A stretch of DNA of 64,000 nt from Mytilus edulis (taxonomy: Eukaryota > Mollusca > Bivalvia > Mytilida > Mytilidae), in assembly GCF_963676685.1 (NCBI RefSeq), contig NC_092346.1:93981917-94045916 (forward strand), given 5' to 3'. A program made the position numbers and the translations under genes. Under the pieces are notes generated by a model. That model was not told the DNA's origin and did no database searches. It saw only the letters and a list, made by a program, of their open reading frames with translations. This document shows, piece after piece, positions 57,072-64,000 of the stretch; within the stretch, counting starts at the first letter, position 1; every line of letters begins with the position of its first letter.

Positions 57072-57310
57072 AATACACTTAGTAATACGGGTGCCCCATG
57101 TGGAGCAGGATCTGCTTACCCTTCCGCAGCACCTGAGATCCCCCCTAGTGTTTGGTGGGGTTCGTGTAACTTATTCTTTAGTTTTCTATGTTGTGTCATG
57201 TGTTCTATTGTTTGTCTGTTTGTCTTTTTCATTTTTAGCCAAGCGTTGTCAGTTTATTTTCGATTTATGACTTTGACTATCCCTCTGGTATCTTTCATCC
57301 CTCTTTTACA
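57072..57310 (+). repeat. Solo 3' end of the Penelope-like element
   Basis: GGGTGCCCCATGTGGAGCAG, GATCTGCTTACCCTTCCGCA, TTTGGTGGGGTTCGTGTAAC, TTTTTCATTTTTAGCCAAGC and CTGGTATCTTTCATCCCTCT match the minus strand of 46398-46640. No reverse transcriptase lies upstream, so this is a 5'-truncated copy. The 112-codon frame at 57051-57389 is an artefact. Confidence 0.78.
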
Positions 57311-57433
57311 TACAAATACATTTACACAGATAATATTTCATTCATTAGTTGTTGATCGCAAGCTAAATAGCTTTAAAGTTTTAAAGTAGTGTGACAATGA
57401 TAAACAAGATCACGTGGTAAACGGGGCAGATAA

Positions 57434-57667
57434 ATGAATATACAAAGTTTCGACATTTATTGTTATATTTTCTATATTGAAGATGAAAAACATGTTTTAT
57501 TAGAATGCACAGATTATGTAGATTTAAGTACTATATTTTTAAACAGTGAATGTAATATAGATAGTAGTTTTAGTAATTTGAGAAATGAGGACAAGTTTTT
57601 ATTTGTGTTTCATGATGATAGAAAATTGATATTTTACAGCCATAATCTGCCACGAAGTACTTTTTAA
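57434..57667 (+). pseudogene. LINE ORF2 C-terminal fragment
   Basis: The frame reads IEDEKHVLLECTDYVDLSTI and ends RKLIFYSHNLPRSTF before TAA at 57665-57667. 'EDEKH-hydrophobic-L-x-C-x-x-Y' is the zinc-knuckle-like segment seen at the end of many non-LTR retrotransposon polyproteins, usually preceded by CxxC, which is missing here. The copy is therefore severely 5'-truncated. The first 50 bases (from about 57428) are repeated, slightly changed, near 57953-58001. Confidence 0.55.
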
Positions 57668-57669
57668 GA

Positions 57670-58800
57670 GAAAGTGTATTTTATACTCGTACTACGTGTA
57701 TATAAGTTTTTTTTTTTTGTGTATGATTGTTTTTAATATTATGGTGTTTTATGCTAAGATATATTGATATATGTTATAGATGTAATATAAAAGTATTTTA
57801 ATGTGTGTTTTACAGTCTTTCATAACTCTTTTTAGAGTAGTTCTTTTATAAATTGATCTTTTAATATGATATTTGGCTGTTAGAGTATATAAAATGTTTT
57901 AAAGAGGCGAGACTCTTATAAATTATTTGTTGTTGTTTTTGTTGTTGTTGTGATAAATGAATATAAAAAGTTTCAACATTTGTTTTTATATTTTCCATGA
58001 GTTCCCATTTGTTAATTAAACTGTTCAGTAACAGTTGTTAAATGTTTTGTTGTATTTGATTTTTCTATAAGAATCAGTTATAACTGTTTACCGTAAAGAG
58101 CCGATTCGTTTACATTCTTTCATCACATGTTTCCTCTAGCACTTGCGTTGTATGGTGGCTGAAGTTAAAACGAGATTTCTCGTAGTTAAGGTCACGGCGT
58201 AATGGAAAATATCGGCAAATTAATTTCTATGAAGACAATAATTCAGTATCGGTTAATTTATAAACATTTTGATAATATAAAGGATTTTCTTTTTAAAAAA
58301 GTTCACGTTCCATTCTGTTAGGGCAAAACTTAGCCATTTAAGTAAATAACACATATGCAACTTATTTTTGAAATTAGAAGTTTCAAAGAATATAAGTTAT
58401 AGTTCACTATAACAAACTAGATGTGTGCTCAAATACAGTTTGACTGCTTATTGTTTGCGTGCAGACTAATAACAACCATACGAGTGTAAAGAGTTCTGAA
58501 CCTAACAAAACAACCTACTAAATTTATCCTCTATCATGTATTACCACGAAAAGATAGTTACATAATTGAAAATATACATCTTTTATTACCCAGATGGGCG
58601 GAGTCCAAAAAAGGTCTGATTTCTTTAATTCAATTGTCAGGTAGATATTTGCACATTATAAAATATTGACACATTTATATTATTTAGACCTACCGTCTTC
58701 ATTCTGATGATTATTATTTTGTTCTTCTTCTGCCAATTTTATTTCTTACATGTAAGTTTTGTTTGTAAGATATTTGTTATTTGGTATAATATATGATATC
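57670..58800. other. Gene-free stretch
   Basis: AT-rich DNA with a partial direct repeat of 57428-57478 at 57953-58001 (GATAAATGAATATA.AAAGTT). No gene is seen. Confidence 0.4.
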
Positions 58801-58807
58801 ACACAGT

Positions 58808-59005
58808 TAATGCAGAGCAGGAGCAGGATCTGCTTACCCTTCCGGAGCACATGAGATCACCCTAAGTTTTTGGTTTGGGTTTGTTTTGCTTAGTCTTTCG
58901 TTTTCTATGTTGTCTTCTGTACTATTTTGTCTGTCTTTTTATTTTTAGCCATTTTCAATCTATGAGTTTGACTGTTCATCTTGTTTCTTTCGTCCCTTTT
59001 TAATG
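58808..59005 (+). repeat. Second solo 3' end of the Penelope-like element
   Basis: GGAGCAGGATCTGCTTACCC, TTCCGGAGCACATGAGATCA, TTTTATTTTTAGCCATTTTC, GAGTTTGACTGTTCATCTTG and TTTCTTTCGTCCCTTTTTAA match 46398-46640 (reversed). It is older than the copy at 57072. Confidence 0.72.
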
Positions 59006-61065
59006 TGCCTTTGAAAATTACCCTGCTTAACAGAATACTTTTCTTTGTGAGTCCACTCTACCATAACTGTAAGAGAAATCGAAAATTTCTTTAAAAGAAT
59101 CGTTAAATCCTTATGAGGCTTTGTCCAATTTCGACCGAAGCGACATGAAGACTCCATATGATAGTAATTTCTCTATCTGTATTTGTCAACAGTGATATAT
59201 CAATGCATATCATGAATGGTAAGTGTTAGAAACCTAAGGTATTTTGTTTTGAAGTCCTTGGTTCACTTAAATTAAATTGAGGTCAAGATTAAAGGTTAAG
59301 GTCATATTCTAAGTAAATTTTGACTTCCTTATTTTATTATCTCTACAGCTACAGGTATCAAATAAGACCAGAAGGGACATTTTCTAGACAGGAAGTTGTC
59401 AATTATCTCCCTTATTTCTGGCCACACTCTGCATTAACCATGTTCTCATTGAATCAGAGTGAATTCGCCTAAATTTTACTCTTGTTTAGTTTAAGTACAG
59501 CTTATTAGAAAAAAATAATAAAAATATAGGTCACCGATGAGTTAAACAAAAGTTTCAATTTTAATCCAAACAAATGGCATATTTGCACCAAAATGGAGAT
59601 AATTTGGAGCTTTATCAATAATATAAACAATTTAAAAGTCACCTGGGGTCAAAACGAATCGACTTTCTTGGTTGATTTTTGTACCATATCATGAAGTAAC
59701 AATTGATAGTGTAATAAATAAAATATATAATGAAAAAAAATACCCTGGAGCCTCATTAAATCAGTTAAATATCTTTAACGATACTGGTTTTATAGTATCA
59801 AATACACAGTTCGACGATTAATTGTCCAGTCAAACTAAATTTTAACCTTAAACTACTTGCAACAGAAAATGTTCTAGTTCTAATCTATAGCATTAACCCT
59901 AAATACAAACAGAAAAAAGATCCAATTAAATCTAACTTGAGGAAAACTCAAAATCAGCATTTTAATTTGCCTATGGAAATTAACATTGGAAGGGGAGATA
60001 ACTACGCGTATTTTTGTCAGTTGTTTGTTGATCTTCTTAAAATTTAGGTAAAGTATGATACTTTGAAGGTCTTATAACTTCGTATTTGACTATTTTGATT
60101 TTATGATTAAAGGCGACAAGAAATCTTTGGTGACCCCACAGTTTAAATGTCTATCGTAGGTACGTCGTTCACAGTGGTCGTTACAGACAAACGTTCACGT
60201 AAATTGTCCCAGTCAATACATACTTGAATTGAAGTGGTTAAGTTATAATTTTTATTGATATTTCTGTCTTTTTTACAGAGTTATCTCCCTTTTTAATGCA
60301 AATCTCCATAGACATTTTAAATTGTGATTTTTTTAGTCTTCCTCAACTAAAATTTTATGGGACTTTTTATATGTATATTTTGAGTATAATTCTAAAGATT
60401 AAAACTTTAAAATCCTCTGTTGCAATTACTTCAAGGTTAGGTTCAAATGTATGCTATATTGACTGGACTACAACGTCTTTTAAAGAATAGTCTTTGCCAA
60501 ACTTAGGAATATATATAAGACTTAAAGGACCACTAGTTACGAGATATATAAAAAAATATATGATATATTTTTTTGTTCATTGATTAATAAAAGTGAAATA
60601 GTGAAATACTTATTCGCTTATTGCATCCAGTAATGTTCAATATTTTCAAAATAAGCTAAGAAACATTGATGATAAATTATTCACTTGCGAGTGAATAGTT
60701 TGACCTCATTGAATCCTTATTCAAACTTCAATTTTACCACTTAGTTAGATCATGAATTGTGGGTGTGAAGAGTTTTTTTTAAAAGGAAAATAACATTGAA
60801 AGTGAATGAATTTAGTCTTAAATTGGTCCATGTGACCTTAACATCATCTTAAACTTTTACGAAATTATTATAATGTAAAGTAAAGTATATTTTTATATAT
60901 TTCATTTCTAAGTTGATTTATTTATTTATTAGATTGTATGTGATTGTATTTTGTATGAATTGACCTCTTGTTTCACATGTCAATGTGATAGAATGTTTCA
61001 AAATAAAGCATATATTGATATTAATATTGATTTTAGTATCTAAGTAAATTTTCTAGTGTTGTCAA
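59006..61065. other. Gene-free region
   Basis: No exon or element can be supported. The short plus frame at 60296-60490 and minus frame at 58960-59157 are not gene-like. TTCACTTGCGAGTGAA near 60691 is a small palindrome. Confidence 0.4.
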
Positions 61066-61069
61066 TTCG

Positions 61070-61135
61070 GTATTTAGATAGATATAGGAAGTGGTATGAG
61101 TGCCAATGAGACAACTCTCCATCGAAATAACAATA
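61070..61135 (+). repeat. Dispersed mussel repeat, short fragment
   Basis: GATATAGGAAGTGGTATGAG, then TGCCAATGAGACAACTCTCC + ATCGAA, is the end of the same family as 13415-13600. Confidence 0.7.
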
Positions 61136-61694
61136 TTCAGAATATTCTGCTTGCAATCAATACAGTACAATGCAGGCAATTCGGTTGCAGCCTAAACAGT
61201 ACTTTTCGCACATTTCAGTATGATGTTGATTTTTTAAGGAAACAAATATTGAACAGTTTCAACATGGACTTAAAATGTTAGTATTCAGTCGTTTTTAATA
61301 GAGCTGTTCAGATCATAATGACTCATTGTCTATAGAGTATCTTCATGCCATTTGTTTTCTTTGATAACATATATTTGATTTTGTTATGCGAGGTCCAAGG
61401 ACCAAGTTATCGTCCTTCAAAAGGTGTTGTGTGGACAGTGCATATTATAGAAATCATTTTGATATACTTTCGAAATTTATTTCGTATTTCTCATTTATAT
61501 TCTTTATGTGAAATACAGTATGTAAAGGGATGACATTTCATGTAAAATATGTATGAATTTTTAGGTGATTTTTAGGTGAATAGATTTGGTCAAGTTTGAA
61601 ATGTTCACAAATTAGTCTGTCCGATGCTGACAAACTGAATTAAAGACCCAATTAATAAGCATGAAACTACATGTATCCATATTTTGAATTAGAA

Positions 61695-61965
61695 ACCTAT
61701 GTCTGTTTGGTTTGCTCACATATATGTGTCAATATAATGGAGTTTATGCGACTTTTGCACAAGTGAGCGGTTAACCTGCCTATAAAACCAGGTTTTGCCC
61801 ACTATGTTCTTCATAAGGAATACAATAACCGTACCAAGTTGTTTTGTATTAGTTTAATTAGTTTGGTATATTAATATCACTATTTGTTAAGGGATTTTCT
61901 GTTTGTAATTTCCTTGTAATTCGAAAATTTTAATTTGACCTTTTTTCTGATTGAATTAGATGAAT
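61695..61965 (+). repeat. Diverged copy of the 'TGCGACTTTTGCACAAGTGAG' dispersed repeat
   Basis: TATGTCTGTTTGGTTTGCTC, ATGCGACTTTTGCACAAGTG, TATAAAACCAGGTTTTGCCC, ACCGTACCAAGTTG and TGTTAAGGGATTTTCTGTTT follow the order of 34253-34545. Confidence 0.65.
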
Positions 61966-61969
61966 AGTG

Positions 61970-63525
61970 CGAGATTACTGATTATCCCGGGCTGTTTGTA
62001 CAATTAATGGTAGACAAAGCGCCATATCTGTTATTACATACAAGACTATGTCCTAGATGACATCTAGATATACAGAGTGACGTCCGAACAATCATTCATT
62101 CAGATCTCAGTTTTACGAAGAATATCTGTTTACGATATATTTAACAATTCATGTTCTTCCAAGGTAATTAATTACTGAACTTTACCTTTTCCTTGCGAAT
62201 GGAAATTGTGTAACCTACACAAAGGATTCAAAGAATTTACGACCTCATTCCAGTTAATTATAACTTATACTTTTTACACTCAACATGCTCAAGACACTTT
62301 ATTTATCCATTTTCTTGATATTAAGACATAATAGGTACGGAACAAGTTTATATGAAACATCAGTTGCACATGTCACCAATAGATAAAAAGAAGACACAAG
62401 AGAGATCGATAACAAATGGAAAATATCCCTTATATAAGAACATCTAAACATAACAGCTTACTGGTTTGTTTACTTTCGAAATACGTCAGATGCAAAAGAA
62501 AATAACATACCACAGTAAATCATTGTATGTTCTATTAACAATTGTGTATGTCTATGAGCCTTTCAAAGGTCAGCAGAAATTATGTAAGATGAATGATATG
62601 TCCAGTAAATAAAACAGTCGATTCTTTATAACAGCCGTCTGAAGGATAGCTTTATAAGTTAGTAAAATGTCAATTAACTAGAAGAGTAAATCTAATGTTC
62701 TCGTATATTAAACCTGCTGTAAAACACTCCATATGCGGGTGACAATTAGATGTTGCTGTTAATAGTAGATAATGAGTAATCATCATGTATGTCATAGTGT
62801 TTTTTATGCATTCTGTACATTTGTATTCATGTATAAAACATTAAAAAGGAAAACGAGACAAAGAATTGTATTTTTAATAGTTTTTATGTCAACAGTCTGG
62901 ATGAATAATTTGTATCAAAGTGGCAAAAAGAACAGCTCAGTTATCAATTTTATCGCAGACATTGATCGTTTTTCCACTTATTTAATGTTTTCACTTAATG
63001 TTTCAGTTGATTTATTAAAGTAAGAAAATAGATAGACCGGTACAGTTTGGCAATAAGTTCCATTTTGAACATTTAAAGACCAGACAACAAGAAAATGGTA
63101 CGAGCTGAGACACAAAGAAGGACATGTAAGTGTCCTTTTTATTGAATGTTGTGATGTTGATTTTATTCTTTATACAGTATTTTAAAAAAGAATTGCTTCG
63201 ACCTGTTGTCTGTTAATGATAAAATGCAACACATATATTCGATAATTCAAACATAACTTTCAATTAGAAAATATACTGATTTATTACGTTTTTTCCAATT
63301 GCATTTTTTCCAAACATGTCTATAAACATTGTAAATAATCGTGGTCCTCATACATTGCTTTATGACATCTATTACAATTTAGAGCGCATTACTAAATACA
63401 AGTCAACATTAAAACAAATAAAAAATATGCTTTAGATCTCAATTGATTAAAATACTTTACACAATCACGCGTTGACTTATAATTTGATATATTTTTATAT
63501 TATACATTTATTTAATATGTAACTA
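61970..63525. other. Gene-free region
   Basis: This is AT-rich. The 83-codon plus frame at 62772-63023 and its neighbours have no recognisable domain or splice support. Nothing else is called. Confidence 0.4.
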
Positions 63526-63530
63526 TGCAA

Positions 63531-63654
63531 TAGATCAAAATATTTTTCCCGAGGTATGAAGATCAGCTCATTGTTCTATTGCCTGAAGCCAATGGATGAG
63601 GGCAAAAGCAACAATGAGCTGATCTTCATACCAAGGGAAATATATTTTGATCTA
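63531..63654. repeat. Near-perfect hairpin element, ~45 bp arms
   Basis: TAGATCAAAATATTTTTCCC + GAGGTATGAAGATCAGCTCA + TTGTT at 63531 is matched in reverse by the segment ending TTTTGATCTA at 63654, with about three mismatches. The loop is about 34 bases and itself contains GCCTGAAGCC and GAGGGC. It is a compact non-coding inverted repeat (MITE-like). Confidence 0.8.
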
Positions 63655-64000
63655 CTTTACTGTAACACATTCAATAACTGTTTTATTACCTAATATATAC
63701 TGAATCAGTTCTAACAAATTCTCAATAATAAAACGCATGAAAGTAACAACTGTATTAATTATAATGTGTAAGGAGCATACAGGTACAACCAATACTTTAG
63801 AAATTCAATAAAACAGACATGAAATCACAGTAATTTTAATGACAAGAAATCATTAAAGTCAACATAAATATTCTTCAAAAGTTAACGGCTATACCAAGAA
63901 CGTTCAAAAGACCCAGTTTGATTGGACTCATGAATACCTTTCAACTAATCATCTTTCAGAATAAGATGTCATAACAGGTCAGTGCAACAGTCTGCACACA
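63655..64000. other. Window end, no feature
   Basis: AT-rich sequence without a recognisable gene or repeat. Confidence 0.4.

Noticed and set aside
57051-57389. 112-codon plus-strand frame
   Set aside because: It is the solo 3' untranslated region of the Penelope-like element read in one frame.

Overview
The window looks like AT-rich, repeat-dense DNA from a marine bivalve, most likely a mussel (Mytilus or a close relative). I infer this from several dispersed repeats that I associate with mussel DNA: the 'GCCAATGAGACAACTCTCC' family, a family containing 'TTGATGCGACTGTCATACAAG', and a roughly 350 bp tandem family with 'CATCATAGATACCAGGATTG'. Intron-containing genes of animal type support this. 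No database search was possible, so the organism is an inference. No tRNA, rRNA, CRISPR array or bacterial feature was seen.

Only a few host genes can be supported. A single-exon rhodopsin-class GPCR lies at 7807-8901 (-). A three-exon type II membrane protein ending in a TNF-homology domain lies at 53713-55543 (-), assembled here from splice sites; its last exon stops before the final strand of the domain. A possible small two-exon gene (21205-21250 and 23328-23416, +) has no recognised product.

The rest is mostly mobile DNA. Left part (1-20 kb): a fold-back element with arms of at least 494 bp around a ~170 bp higher-order satellite (1-3811); a related minisatellite (4820-5062); a 1.05 kb element with arrayed inverted ends (5618-6670); a 1.34 kb element filled with a 30 bp palindromic tandem repeat (11870-13211); a SINE-like insertion with a 13 bp target duplication (16044-16478); and copies of the common mussel repeats. 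Middle (20-34 kb): another small fold-back element (25494-25910), a decayed autonomous Helitron (26101 to about 30.9 kb, with a recognisable 3' terminus), and a decayed PIF/Harbinger transposon (31957-33302) with converging transposase and probable Myb-like accessory exon. Right part (34-64 kb): non-LTR retrotransposon remnants (40335-41285, 44087-45365, 51862-52060, 57434-57667), a Penelope-like reverse transcriptase pseudogene (46695-48520) with solo copies of its 3' region further right, inverted-repeat elements and hairpins, and gene-poor stretches.

The most unusual theme is that four elements of unrelated sequence (1-3811, 5618-6670, 11870-13211, 25494-25910) share one plan: inverted terminal repeats enclosing arrays of short tandem repeats, with no coding capacity. 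Two have clear short target-site duplications, so they moved as units.
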